From: Maritimibacter sp.
Lineage (GTDB): Bacteria > Pseudomonadota > Alphaproteobacteria > Rhodobacterales > Rhodobacteraceae
Assembly (NCBI GenBank): GCA_017792445.1
Contig: CP051232.1
Coordinates: 4,500,001 to 4,564,000 of the forward strand
Direction: 5' to 3'
Length of the DNA: 64,000 bases
Shown here: piece after piece, positions 43,902-52,545 of the stretch
How positions within the stretch are numbered: the first letter of the stretch is position 1
Layout: every line of letters begins with the position of its first letter
Program-made: the position numbers and the translations under genes
Notes under the pieces: model-generated
The model's database searches: none
What the model was told of the DNA's origin: nothing
The model's input: the letters and a program-made list of their open reading frames with translations, nothing else

Positions 43902-45002
43902 ATGACGAGAACGCGAACCCTCGGCATCGCTGCGTGCGGTGCCGTGGCCGCAGTGGCCGGCATCTGGCTTGGCTATGGCGAAGTATGGGGCCAGAACGGC
44001 AATTTGCAGACCCCGCCGGTCGACATCACGATCAGGGACGATCTGCAGGTTGCGCCGGCCGACCAGCAGTCTCAGCAAATTGTCGCTGCCGCGCGTGCGT
44101 TTCTGGACACTCTCAGCGAGGAACAGACGCAACAGGCGCTGTTCGACTTCGCGGACAATACGCAAAGGTCGAACTGGTCGAACTTTCCCGATGGTCCCGT
44201 CGTGCGCAAAGGCGTCATGCGGGGCGATCTTCAGGCCGACCAGCTGGACGCGCTGGACGCCCTGCTGCGCACGGTGATGAGCGAGGACGGCTACCGCAAT
44301 ATCCTGCTTCAGCTTGCGGCTGAAGAAACGCTCGACACCGGCGGCGGCGGTCCGAACTTCGGGGACGAGTACTATTACGCCTCTTTCCTCGGAGAGCCGT
44401 CGACCGATGCGCCCTGGATGTTCCAGTTCGGTGGACATCATCTGGCGATCAACGTCACCGTGGCGGGCCCCGACCTGACCTTTTCTCCGATGCTGACCGG
44501 GGGCGAGCCGCTCAATATCGAATTCGACGGCGCGGATGTCTTCATCACCGAGGCCGAAACCCGCGCCGCCGCCGCCCTAATGGACAGCCTGACGGTGGAC
44601 CAGAGGGCCATGGCGATCCGCAGCGACGAGATCATCAACCTGCTGCTGGGCCCCGGCGCGTTCGGGACCGTCCTTGCCCCCGAGGGGATTCAGGCGACAC
44701 AGCTTGACGACGCGCAGCGGCAGCTGTTGCTGGACGTGATCGCGGCCCGTCTGGGTTTCATGAACGACGACGATTTCGCGGCCAAGATGGCGGTTATCGA
44801 GGCCGATCTGGACGCGACTTGGTTTGGCTGGTGGGGCCCGGTGGACGAACTCGGCGCGGCCTACTTCCGCGTCACCGCGCCCTCGGCCATCATCGAATAC
44901 GCCCCCCAGAACATGCGCGGCGACATTCCGACCGACCATGCCCACAACATGTACCGCGATCCCGGCAACGACTACGGCATCGCGTGGATCGCCGAACCGT
45001 GA
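43902..45002 (+). CDS. Exported DUF3500 domain protein
   Basis: A 366-residue protein with a hydrophobic N-terminus (TLGIAACGAVAAVAGIWL) that acts as signal peptide or anchor. It matches DUF3500: FGGHHLAINVTVAGPDLTFSPMLTGGEP in the middle and HAHNMYRDPGNDYG near the end. The His pair and Asp/Glu residues could bind metal, but no reaction is known. GGAG six bases upstream supports ATG 43902 over ATG 43890. Its stop and the next gene start share TGATG, so it is translated with the EF-hand protein. Confidence 0.78.
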   Translation: MTRTRTLGIAACGAVAAVAGIWLGYGEVWGQNGNLQTPPVDITIRDDLQVAPADQQSQQIVAAARAFLDTLSEEQTQQALFDFADNTQRSNWSNFPDGPVVRKGVMRGDLQADQLDALDALLRTVMSEDGYRNILLQLAAEETLDTGGGGPNFGDEYYYASFLGEPSTDAPWMFQFGGHHLAINVTVAGPDLTFSPMLTGGEPLNIEFDGADVFITEAETRAAAALMDSLTVDQRAMAIRSDEIINLLLGPGAFGTVLAPEGIQATQLDDAQRQLLLDVIAARLGFMNDDDFAAKMAVIEADLDATWFGWWGPVDELGAAYFRVTAPSAIIEYAPQNMRGDIPTDHAHNMYRDPGNDYGIAWIAEP

Positions 45003-45559
45003 TGCGGGGCCTTGCCATGCTGCTTGCGCTGGTGGCGGGCATGCCCGCGCTGGCGCATCCGCATTTGTACGTGGATCAGCAGGTTCGGCTGTCTCTGGGC
45101 CTTAGCTCTGCCGAAGCCGTCCTGACCATCGTGCCCTCGGTCGAGGACGGAGCGGCGATCTTCGATTACATCGATGCCGACGCAAACGGCAAGATCGACG
45201 CCGCCGAGACCGCTGGCTTCGGCCAACAGGTCACGGCGGCCATCCGGCTGATCGTAGACGGGACCAGCATACCTTTCGCGATCACCGGCACGACACTGGC
45301 CGACCGCGCCTTGCTTGCCGCGGGGGCTGGCCGGATCGAATTGCAAGCCACGGCAGAGTTCGCCCTGTCGGGTCCGGGCCCGCATGACGTGGAATTCGCC
45401 GTCTGGTTTTATGCATTCGACCACGACTGGTTCGTGCAGCCCTTCTACTTCCCCGACTTGGTCGAGGCCGCCGGCTACCCTGATTTCACCCGTTCGGAAG
45501 ACGGCAGCCGCGTGACCTTCCACATCGAACCCACGGCGGCGGACCCCGGCGGCTTGTAA
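45002..45559 (+). CDS. Exported EF-hand protein, DUF1007-like
   Basis: A 185-residue periplasmic protein. Signal peptide MLLALVAGMPALA ends just before the HPHLYVDQ sequence, as in DUF1007 proteins of metal and heavy-atom loci. A calcium-type EF loop, DADANGKIDAAE, is near residue 59. The C-terminus has FDHDWFVQPFYFPDL. It overlaps the DUF3500 stop by one base and is co-occurring with it, so the two likely act together outside the cytoplasm. The reaction is unknown. Confidence 0.68.
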   Translation: MRGLAMLLALVAGMPALAHPHLYVDQQVRLSLGLSSAEAVLTIVPSVEDGAAIFDYIDADANGKIDAAETAGFGQQVTAAIRLIVDGTSIPFAITGTTLADRALLAAGAGRIELQATAEFALSGPGPHDVEFAVWFYAFDHDWFVQPFYFPDLVEAAGYPDFTRSEDGSRVTFHIEPTAADPGGL

Positions 45560-45669
45560 CCCGCCGGGTCTGACGGCGGGGCCGCCGCAGGCGAAAAGTG
45601 ATTGCCGACCTCCGGACTGGATATCGCCGCCCGTTGGAATAGTAAGGGGCGCTTCACCGCCTGCGTTTC

Positions 45670-46479
45670 TCAGCTTGCTGCGTGGGCCAGGATCCACTCG
45701 GCCCGTTCTATCAATGGTGCATCCACCATTTTTCCATCCACCTGCACCACCGAGCCCTTGGCCGCTGCAAGCGCCGTAAGCACGCGGCTGGCCCAGCCAC
45801 GTTCATCTTCCGTGGGTGTGAAGCCGCGATTGACGATGGCAACCTGCGCCGGGTGAATACACAGCTTGGCCGCGAACCCGCAGGATCGTGCGTGTGCGAC
45901 GTCGGCGGCGATTTCCATCTCGTCCTTCAACGCCATGGTCACCCCGTCCACGGGCGGCGGCAGGTCCGCCAGACGCGACGCCAGCACCAGTTCGACGCGG
46001 GCGGCATCAAGCACGGGGCTCCCCGGCGGCACCCGGGCGTCCGTGCCGAAGTCGAGGTTGCCGAAGGCGAGCCGCCGAACGCCCGCTGTCCGCGCGGCGC
46101 TGCGGGCCTCGGCGATGCCCGCAACCGTTTCGACCAGGGCCACCAGCCCGCAGCCGGGCAGCGCCTTGGCCGCCTGTGACAGGCTCGGCGCGTCGGATTT
46201 CGGCACCATGACGCCTGCTGTTTGCACCTCCGCAAGCATGGCTACGTCATCCGCGAACCACGGAGTGTCCGCCCCGTTCACCCGCACCAGCGCCGTGCCG
46301 CCGCTTTCGAGCCAATGCCGCACTGCCGTTCGCGCCGCGCCCTTGTCGTCTGGTCCGACGGCGTCCTCGAGGTCAAGGATCAGGGCATCCGCTTCGGAGG
46401 CTGCGGCCTTGGCGAACCGGTCCGGACGGTTGCCCGGCACGAACAGGTAGCTTTTCGGAATGCGCGTGACGTCGGGCAT
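45670..46479 (-). CDS. CitE-like acyl-CoA lyase (HpcH/HpaI aldolase family)
   Basis: A 269-residue TIM-barrel lyase of the citrate lyase beta/malyl-CoA/citramalyl-CoA lyase group: YLFVPGNRPDRFAKA at the start, LILDLEDAV with metal-binding acids, the Arg in VRVNG, LVALVETVAGI with its Glu, and CIHPAQVAIVNRGF. It should split a 3-hydroxyacyl-CoA into acetyl-CoA (or another acyl-CoA) and an oxo-acid. ATG 46479 shares one base with the upstream stop (TGATG). It is the last gene of a minus-strand operon. Confidence 0.84.
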   Translation of the reverse strand: MPDVTRIPKSYLFVPGNRPDRFAKAAASEADALILDLEDAVGPDDKGAARTAVRHWLESGGTALVRVNGADTPWFADDVAMLAEVQTAGVMVPKSDAPSLSQAAKALPGCGLVALVETVAGIAEARSAARTAGVRRLAFGNLDFGTDARVPPGSPVLDAARVELVLASRLADLPPPVDGVTMALKDEMEIAADVAHARSCGFAAKLCIHPAQVAIVNRGFTPTEDERGWASRVLTALAAAKGSVVQVDGKMVDAPLIERAEWILAHAAS

Positions 46480-47330
46480 CAGAAAAAGGCTTCCGCCCGC
46501 ATCGCAAGTTCGCCATCCGGTCCGCGCGCCCAAAGCGACAGGTCGTCCGGACCCTCGCCGCGCTTGGCCTCAATTCGGAACGGGCGTGTCACGAAAAGCG
46601 GCGCCATCCCCCGGAAGGTGAACTGACGAAGACGCAGACCCGGGCGGCAACGCGTCGCCAGACCTTGCAGCAGCGTGGCCGTCAGAGGTCCGTGCACCAC
46701 GAGGTCGGGATAACCTTCGTCTTGCTGCGCGTAGGTGCGGTCGTAATGGATCCGGTGCCCGTTCGAGGTCAGTGCGGAATAGCGGAACAGCAGGGTGGGA
46801 TCGGGCACGATCTCTTCCGACCATTCCGCCCCGTCCGGCGCGGCGGCAGGCTCTGGCGGCTGAACCGCGGGATCGGGCGGCTCTCGATAGACGATGTCCT
46901 GCTCTTCCTCGATGCAAAGCACCCCGCCCTGCGAAATCCGGTGCTGGACGGTGACGAAACACAGACGCCCCGCGCGGCCCGATTTTTCGCTCACATTCTG
47001 GATGCGGCTTTCCTTGCGGGCGGGCTCTCCGATCTTCAGCGCCCCCGGATACGAAATCCGCCCCCCGGCCCACATCCGGCGCGGCAGGCCGGTTTCCGGC
47101 AGGAAGCCGCCCCGCTTCGGGTGACCATCGGGGCCAAGCGAAGACCGTGGCAGGAATGGGTTGAAATACATCCAGTGCCAGCCCGGCGGCAACGGATCGC
47201 CTTCTGCCGGGACGGCGCCCAGATCGAGCGTTGCGGCAAGCTGCGCCGCGGGTTCGGGCCGGATCGGGGCGTCGGCGGTTTCGCGGCGGCCGATTGCCTC
47301 GGCCGGGGTGTGGTCCATGACGTCATTCAA
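46479..47330 (-). CDS. HTD2/mesaconyl-CoA hydratase-like dehydratase
   Basis: A 283-residue hot-dog-fold protein, FAS1-like dehydratase N-half and a C-half with YSALTSNGHRIHYDRTYAQQDEGYPDLVVHGPL, the hydratase-2 signature with Asn-His-Asp catalytic positions. It is closest in pattern to mesaconyl-C4-CoA and itaconyl-CoA hydratases and would add water to an enoyl-CoA. With the adjacent CitE-like lyase and CoA-transferases this suggests activation, hydration and cleavage of an unsaturated dicarboxylic acid. The start is TTG 47330, eight bases after GGGAG; ATG 47318 is an alternative. Confidence 0.78.
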   Translation of the reverse strand: MNDVMDHTPAEAIGRRETADAPIRPEPAAQLAATLDLGAVPAEGDPLPPGWHWMYFNPFLPRSSLGPDGHPKRGGFLPETGLPRRMWAGGRISYPGALKIGEPARKESRIQNVSEKSGRAGRLCFVTVQHRISQGGVLCIEEEQDIVYREPPDPAVQPPEPAAAPDGAEWSEEIVPDPTLLFRYSALTSNGHRIHYDRTYAQQDEGYPDLVVHGPLTATLLQGLATRCRPGLRLRQFTFRGMAPLFVTRPFRIEAKRGEGPDDLSLWARGPDGELAMRAEAFF

Positions 47331-47364
47331 GGTGCTTGCTCCCGCAGTCGCCGCGCAGGCGGTT

Positions 47365-48561
47365 TCAGTAAATGGCCCGTTCGGCGATCAGGTCCCGGAT
47401 CCGGGCCTGCGCCAACCCGAGAAGGTCGCCGAAGACATAGGCCTCGTGTTCGCCCAGCTCCGGCGTGCCGCGGGTCATCCCCGGCTGATCGCTCCCCGAG
47501 AACCGCGCCGGGAACCCCACGGCGGCGCGCGTGGCCCCGTCGGTCTCGGTCACGTCGACGATGGCGCCCCGCGCCCGCATGTGGGGGTCGGCGACGATAT
47601 CGGATGCGCGCCAGGACAGATGCGCCGGGATGCCCGCCCGCTGCAGCGAGGCGGCGGCGGTTTCGGGCTGTTGCGTGCGGCTCCAGCCCGTCACCGCCGC
47701 ATCGACTTGGGCGCGATTGGCAACGCGGTCGGCGGCGGTGCTGAACCTTGGATCGCGTCCCAGTCCGGGCTGCCCCATCAGGGCGGCCAGCCTGTGCCAC
47801 GCGGCATCCGTGCCGACCGCGAGACTAAGCCAGCGGTCCGCCTCAGCCGTCGGGTACAGCCCGTGCGGCGCGCGCTGCGGGTCGTCGTTGCCCATGCGCT
47901 CGGGCGCGGCACCCGCGCTTGCGGCGGCCAACGCGTCGCCCACCAGCGACGAGGCCACCTCGCGCGCGGCCACGTCGACATGGCTGCCCTTGCCGGTGCG
48001 GCGGCGCTTGTGCAGGGCGGCAACCGTGGCGAGCGCCGCGTTCATGCCGACCGAATGGTCCATCACGTGCCGCATCTCGACCGGCGGCCCGTCGCGGTAG
48101 CCGGACAGATAGCCCAGCCCGCCCCAAGCGCCGAACAGCGGGGCATATCCGGCGAAGTGACTGTCCGGCCCGGTCTGGCCCGAGGACGAGACCGAGACCA
48201 TGACGATATCCTCGCGGACCCCGCGCAGCGCGTCATACCCAAGGCCCAGCCTTTTCATCACGCCCGCACGGAAGCTTTCGGCGGCGACATCGGAAACGGC
48301 GACCAGCTGTTTCGCCAGCGCGACGCCATCGGGATGTTTCAGGTTCAGCCGCACCGACAGCTTGTTCGACGCCACCTGATCGAAGGTCGCCGGTCCCGCG
48401 CGGCCATAGACCGCGTGCGGCTTGCGGAAGATGTCGGGCCGCAGGGCGGTTTCGATCTTGATGCACTCTGCGCCCAGTTGCGAAAGCATGTGGGTGCAGA
48501 ACGGTCCTGCGGCATGAACGGTGAAATCGGCGATGCGTATGCCTTCAAGGGGTCGCGTCAT
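47365..48561 (-). CDS. Class III CoA-transferase (CaiB/BaiF family), catalytic Asp present
   Basis: A 398-residue CoA-transferase: LEGIRIADFTVHAAGPFCTHMLSQLGAECIKIE at the N-terminus and the nucleophile in HVMDHSVGMN (D168), where the enzyme-bound acyl-CoA anhydride forms. It transfers CoA between a donor thioester and a carboxylic acid. Its ATG overlaps the stop of the upstream CoA-transferase as ATGA, and the two paralogues differ in the catalytic residue, which suggests a heteromeric enzyme. Substrate pair unknown; a C4-C6 dicarboxylate is inferred from the downstream hydratase and lyase. Confidence 0.85.
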   Translation of the reverse strand: MTRPLEGIRIADFTVHAAGPFCTHMLSQLGAECIKIETALRPDIFRKPHAVYGRAGPATFDQVASNKLSVRLNLKHPDGVALAKQLVAVSDVAAESFRAGVMKRLGLGYDALRGVREDIVMVSVSSSGQTGPDSHFAGYAPLFGAWGGLGYLSGYRDGPPVEMRHVMDHSVGMNAALATVAALHKRRRTGKGSHVDVAAREVASSLVGDALAAASAGAAPERMGNDDPQRAPHGLYPTAEADRWLSLAVGTDAAWHRLAALMGQPGLGRDPRFSTAADRVANRAQVDAAVTGWSRTQQPETAAASLQRAGIPAHLSWRASDIVADPHMRARGAIVDVTETDGATRAAVGFPARFSGSDQPGMTRGTPELGEHEAYVFGDLLGLAQARIRDLIAERAIY

Positions 48562-49724
48562 GCCTGCACCTTTCGGGCTTCACGCGGCGGGTGCGCGACC
48601 AGCAGATGCTGATCGGCCCCCGGCGCGGGCGCCGCCTGAGCCACCGGCAGCGGTTGCGCGCCAAAGCGGAACGGAGCCGACTGAACCCGCACATTCTCTT
48701 CGCCGGGCCCGGCGACCTCGCGGAAGATCCCGCGCGCCGTTTCCTGACGGCCGGCAAGGATCTCGTCCGGCGTGTTATAGGGCGCCATCGGCACCCCAAG
48801 TTCCTGCGCGCGCGCCACCAGATCCGCGACCGGCTGGTCGCTTGCCCAGTCGCGGATGTTGGCGTTGATCGTGTCACCGCGGCTGCTGCGCTCGGCGGCG
48901 TCGCGCAGCGCCGGGTCGGTGGCCCAGTCGGGCCGCCCCAGCAGGTCGACGAGCCCCTCCCACTGGCGTTCTTCCAAAGTCAGGAGTTCGACGAACCCGT
49001 CGCGGCACTCGATGACCCCGCCATAGCGGAACGACCGGGTCGAGCGATGCTCGACCGAGCCGTCGCCGAAGCGCTGAACGGCGAAAGCGCCCACCGCGAC
49101 ATTGGCGTCCTGAACCGAGGCATCGACGAATTGCCCCTGCCCCGACCAAAGCGCCGACAGCCCGGCCAGCGCCGCGGCGACGCCCCCCTGCATTTCGGCA
49201 AAGTGGCCTGCAATCTTCAACGGCGGGCGGTCGGGGAACAGGTCCGCCGACAGACCGTTCGGCAGCAGGAACCCCTCGCCACCGGCATGGATCATGTTGA
49301 TCTCGGCGCCGCACCAGCCCGCCTTGGGGCCCTCTGCCCCGAATGGCAGGACCGACAGGTGCACAAGATGCGGGTGACGGGCAGCCACAGAGGCAGGGTC
49401 AAGCCCCTGCCCCGCGCGGTCCGCCACAGGCGTATCGTCGATCAGGATCTGGGCCGCCGCCACGAGGCCATGGAACGCCTCGCGGTCGACGGGATCGGCG
49501 AGGTCGCACAGCACGCTGCGCTTTTCAGCCCCGAGATAGGCGAACAGCGCGCTGCCGCCCCCCGGCAGGAACGGCGCTTCGCGCCGCAGCGGGCTGTGAT
49601 CCGGCGGTTCCGCCATGAAGACCTCGGCCCCCATCGCGGCCAGAAGCCTTCCGGCGTAGGCGGCGGCCACGCCCGAAGCGCGCTCCACCACCCTTATGCC
49701 GTCCAGTGGTCTCGGATCCTCCAT
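48558..49724 (-). CDS. Class III CoA-transferase paralogue with Glu in place of the catalytic Asp
   Basis: A 388-residue CaiB/BaiF-family protein, LDGIRVVERASGVAAAYAGRLLAAMGAEVFMAE at the start. At the position of the catalytic Asp the sequence is HFAEMQGG (E177), while the neighbouring paralogue keeps Asp. In the known BbsE/BbsF benzylsuccinate CoA-transferase the two subunits also differ, one lacking the nucleophile, so this protein may be the structural partner of the following gene. Alternatively Glu is used for catalysis. GATCGGA leader and ATG 49724; overlap with the next gene is four bases. Confidence 0.78.
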   Translation of the reverse strand: MEDPRPLDGIRVVERASGVAAAYAGRLLAAMGAEVFMAEPPDHSPLRREAPFLPGGGSALFAYLGAEKRSVLCDLADPVDREAFHGLVAAAQILIDDTPVADRAGQGLDPASVAARHPHLVHLSVLPFGAEGPKAGWCGAEINMIHAGGEGFLLPNGLSADLFPDRPPLKIAGHFAEMQGGVAAALAGLSALWSGQGQFVDASVQDANVAVGAFAVQRFGDGSVEHRSTRSFRYGGVIECRDGFVELLTLEERQWEGLVDLLGRPDWATDPALRDAAERSSRGDTINANIRDWASDQPVADLVARAQELGVPMAPYNTPDEILAGRQETARGIFREVAGPGEENVRVQSAPFRFGAQPLPVAQAAPAPGADQHLLVAHPPREARKVQA

Positions 49725-49746
49725 TCCGATCGCCCCCGGCCCGTGT

Positions 49747-50967
49747 TCAGCGCACGACCGGCAGCTCGAGATCGAGCGCGGCGCCGTCGAAGAACACCCG
49801 GGTGTTCGGGTCGCGACTGGGCAGAATGACCGTGGCCAGACCGGGCGTGGTGATCTCGCCGCGCTGGTTCTCGCCCCAGATTTCCAGATCGACCAAGGCG
49901 TGGCCGTCCTTGGTGTACTTGCGCGCGACCTTGCCTTTGCACCAGGTGCTGTCGCCCATCGTGTTGAAGCGCCGCATCTCGGTGCGCACCCGCTTCAGGA
50001 AGGCGGCATCGCCCATCCAGTTGGTGACAAGCGAGGCCATCCACGACGACCGCTGCGGGCCGTAGTCATAGACGCCAGGAACGCCCACCTCTTTCGCGGT
50101 GCTCTCGCGGTGGTGGCCGATGCCCGTGTACTCGATGCCGCCGCCCGCTTCGGGGTTGCGGAAGAAGTGGCCGGGGTGCTTCATCGCCGCCTGGAACACG
50201 ACGCCATGGGTGTGGCCGCGCCCGCAGCCGACAAGGAAGCCCATCGTGTCCATCAGCGACAGCGGGCCGCGCACGATCGGGTCCAGCGTCTCGCCCTCGG
50301 TCACGTCTTCCCAATACCGGACGTTGCTGCCACGGATGCGTTCGGGCTCGCGCAGGATCGCCTCGTCCAGCGCCTCGTATTCCTCGGCGGTGTATTCGTG
50401 GGTCTTGATGTCCTTGTACTTGCCCGCGTCGCGCGCCGCCTTGCGTTCGTGCCGGGTGCAGGTGCCAAGCGCGCGGGCGACCAGTTCGCCACGCTGGTTG
50501 GAATAGCTGGCTTCCACGTATTGCAGCACCAGCCGGCCCGAGAACTTGCTTTCCTTCTCCTCGACGCCGACCACGCGCTCGATCGCGCTGATGCGGTCGC
50601 CGGGGCGGATGTGGCGGAACAGTTCCCAGTCATTGCCGGCATAGAAGCCGTGAACCCCCGGCAGCCCCCAGCGCGTGCGCCCGACCCAGCCGAATGCCAT
50701 CGGGAACATCGGATGCGCCACCTGCCCGCCATAGCGCGAGTTCCGGCCGTATTCCTGTTCGCGGTACATCGGGTTCAGGTCGCCGATGCCATTGCACCAG
50801 TTGCGCAGCGTGTCGGTGGTCGCGTCCTGCAGGTACGGCCCTTCCGGGCGCAGTTGCAGCCCGATCATGCCGCGCGCCGCGGCAACCGCCTCGTCGGTGA
50901 TCTTGCCTTCTGCCGGCGCGCCGCCGACGTCTGCGTTCTTCTTGTCCATGGTGTCTGCGGTGGTCAC
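49747..50967 (-). CDS. Two-domain MaoC-like/FAS1-like acyl dehydratase
   Basis: A 406-residue protein with two hot-dog domains. The N-terminal half (about 30-180) has NWCNGIGDLNPMYREQEYGR, a hydratase-like region; the C-terminal half has MDTMGFLVGCGRGHTHGVVFQAAMKHPG and REMS-like acid pairs. It should hydrate or dehydrate an acyl-CoA or related thioester. GTG 50967 is eight bases after GGGAGG and is preferred; in-frame ATGs at 50994 and 51066 would add 9 and 33 residues that overlap operator sequences. It begins the minus-strand operon ending at the CitE-like gene. Confidence 0.75.
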   Translation of the reverse strand: MTTADTMDKKNADVGGAPAEGKITDEAVAAARGMIGLQLRPEGPYLQDATTDTLRNWCNGIGDLNPMYREQEYGRNSRYGGQVAHPMFPMAFGWVGRTRWGLPGVHGFYAGNDWELFRHIRPGDRISAIERVVGVEEKESKFSGRLVLQYVEASYSNQRGELVARALGTCTRHERKAARDAGKYKDIKTHEYTAEEYEALDEAILREPERIRGSNVRYWEDVTEGETLDPIVRGPLSLMDTMGFLVGCGRGHTHGVVFQAAMKHPGHFFRNPEAGGGIEYTGIGHHRESTAKEVGVPGVYDYGPQRSSWMASLVTNWMGDAAFLKRVRTEMRRFNTMGDSTWCKGKVARKYTKDGHALVDLEIWGENQRGEITTPGLATVILPSRDPNTRVFFDGAALDLELPVVR

Positions 50968-51051
50968 GAGACTTGCCTCCCTGTCTGTATCCATTGTCCT
51001 CCGGATCGGGCGTGTAAGGCCCCCTATCTGATCCGTCAGTCTGGATTTTTG

Positions 51052-51189
51052 ATGCATTATTTTCACAGACCGGTCAACGCATGACAGGCAAAATAATGCA
51101 TTTTCTTGCGGGTATCCTTAGTTTATTGAGGAAATACAGGCATCAGACGACGCGAAAGGTCGCGCCGCTCGCCATTATAATGCATTTTT
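51052..51189. promoter_or_regulatory. Three AATGCAT-type operator copies upstream of the MaoC operon
   Basis: ATGCATTATTTT at 51052-51063 and, inverted, AAAATAATGCAT at 51090-51101 share 12 bases; TATAATGCATTTTT lies at 51177-51190. The second, AAATAATGCATTTTCTTGC (51091-51109), is identical to 59865-59883. They sit between the stop of the isochorismatase-like gene and the start of the MaoC operon. GntR regulators bind such short palindromes, so this is the likely operator of the island's GntR protein. Confidence 0.6.
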
Positions 51190-51194
51190 ACGGG

Positions 51195-51773
51195 TCAGAA
51201 ATCGACGTTGGCAGCCGTCGTTATCTGGGCGTAACGCTTCAGTCCCGACAACGCGTGCTCATGCTCGTCCCGGGTTGCACCGGCACAGCAGTCTTCAAGC
51301 AGAACGCAGTCGTAATCCCGGTCGTGCCCCTCGCGCACGGCCGCCGAGACGACACCGTTGGTCGAAACACCCGACAGAATCAGCCGCCCCACGCCCTGCG
51401 CCCGCAGCAGCGGTTCCAGCTTGGTGCCGTAGAACGGGCTGACGCGATGTTTGACGATGTCGGGATCGCCCGGTTGCGGGGCGAAGCCCTCGTAGACCTC
51501 GGTCCCCCAGCCACCCAGAGTGAAAACGCCATTGTCCCGCGCCTTCGAGAAGACCGGCGAGCCCGGCGGGCATTCCGCGTAGTCCGGCGAAAACCCGACC
51601 CGCACATAGCCCACCATCACCCCTGCCGCGCGGGCGCGGCTGATGGCCAGTTTCGTCGCATCGTAGACGCCATGCTCTTCGCACAGCGGGACATAGCTTT
51701 TGCCGCCCATACCGTCCGGGTGAACGAGGTCATTGAGCATGTCCATGACCAGAAGGATGCTTTTCGGGGCCAT
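51195..51773 (-). CDS. Isochorismatase-fold hydrolase without the usual catalytic Cys
   Basis: A 192-residue Rossmann-like hydrolase. The triad positions are Asp11 (LLVMDMLND), Lys108 (DIVKHRVSPF) and, where Cys normally stands, GVSTNGVVSAAV with Val141. Cys160-area residues are not in the right place to replace it. Similar members with a TNGVV motif exist in other genomes, so this is a known but functionally unclear subfamily. AAGGAG lies seven bases before ATG 51773. It follows gntR in the same direction and may share its operon. Confidence 0.76.
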   Translation of the reverse strand: MAPKSILLVMDMLNDLVHPDGMGGKSYVPLCEEHGVYDATKLAISRARAAGVMVGYVRVGFSPDYAECPPGSPVFSKARDNGVFTLGGWGTEVYEGFAPQPGDPDIVKHRVSPFYGTKLEPLLRAQGVGRLILSGVSTNGVVSAAVREGHDRDYDCVLLEDCCAGATRDEHEHALSGLKRYAQITTAANVDF

Positions 51774-51839
51774 CGCCGTCTCCTTGCTTTCAGCGTTCCG
51801 ATGTCGAACCCACACCGGAACCAGAGACGGATGCCCGGG

Positions 51840-52475
51840 CTACTCGGTGTAGCTTTCCTTGAATTCTTCCCAGCCGGCGCGGATATGCGTGCGCAGCGCG
51901 CTCAGCATCTCGCCCTCGTCCCGTGCGAGGATGGCGCTGAGCATCGCGCGATGCTCGGCCGAGGCGCGGTCGATGCGGTTGTCCAGCTTGTTGATCAGGT
52001 CGAACGGATAGCGCGCCCAAAGCGCGCGGACGAACCGCAGGGTCTGCGGCAGGTCCGCCGCCTGATACAGCAGCTCGTGGAAGCGGTAGTTGATCGAACG
52101 CACCGCATCTCGGTCGCCCTTCTCCGAGGCGTCTTCGATCTCGCTCTGCAGCGCGGTGAGTTCGTCCAATTCCTTCTTGCCAAGCCGCGACATCGCCTTG
52201 AGCGCCAGCTTGCATTCCAGCGTGACGCGCAGGTCCACGATCTCTTCGGTCGCGTTCATGTCGAAGGGCGCCACCACGGCGCCGCGATGGGACGAGCCCA
52301 GCACGAAGCCCTCGGCCTCCAGCAGCTTGATCGCCTCGCGCACGGGGGTGATGCTCATCCCCGTCATCTCGGCGATCTGTGCCTGTTTCAGCTTGGATCC
52401 GCGCGGGAACTGGCCGGAAATGATGCCTTCCCGCAGGAAATCCGCGACCTGCTCTTCCTTGGTCTGTGACTTCAA
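51840..52475 (-). CDS. GntR-family regulator, FCD subfamily
   Basis: A 211-residue regulator: N-terminal winged helix-turn-helix with QVADFLREGIISGQFPRGSKLKQAQIAEMTGMSITPVREAIKLLEAEGFV, then an FCD ligand domain with the metal-binding Asp/His residues in LRVTLECKLALKAM, NYRFHELLY and EHRAMLSAI. FCD regulators sense small carboxylates. It is located between the two operons of the CoA-dependent island and one of the repeated operator elements lies 55 bases upstream, so it most likely controls the whole island and itself. Start ATG 52475 gives the normal length. Confidence 0.88.
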   Translation of the reverse strand: MKSQTKEEQVADFLREGIISGQFPRGSKLKQAQIAEMTGMSITPVREAIKLLEAEGFVLGSSHRGAVVAPFDMNATEEIVDLRVTLECKLALKAMSRLGKKELDELTALQSEIEDASEKGDRDAVRSINYRFHELLYQAADLPQTLRFVRALWARYPFDLINKLDNRIDRASAEHRAMLSAILARDEGEMLSALRTHIRAGWEEFKESYTE

Positions 52476-52529
52476 ACCCTTGGCCTTCCGTGACTTCTGG
52501 CCGACACGTATAGCACGCCCCCGATGGGA

Positions 52530-52545
52530 TGATGCAATATTTCAC
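52530..52545. promoter_or_regulatory. Operator-like element upstream of gntR
   Basis: TGATGCAATATTTCAC matches the copy at 51050-51066 (TGATGCATTATTTTCAC) with one base missing and one changed. It lies 55 bases upstream of the gntR start and overlaps the stop codon of the MBL gene. Probable autoregulatory site. Confidence 0.5.
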
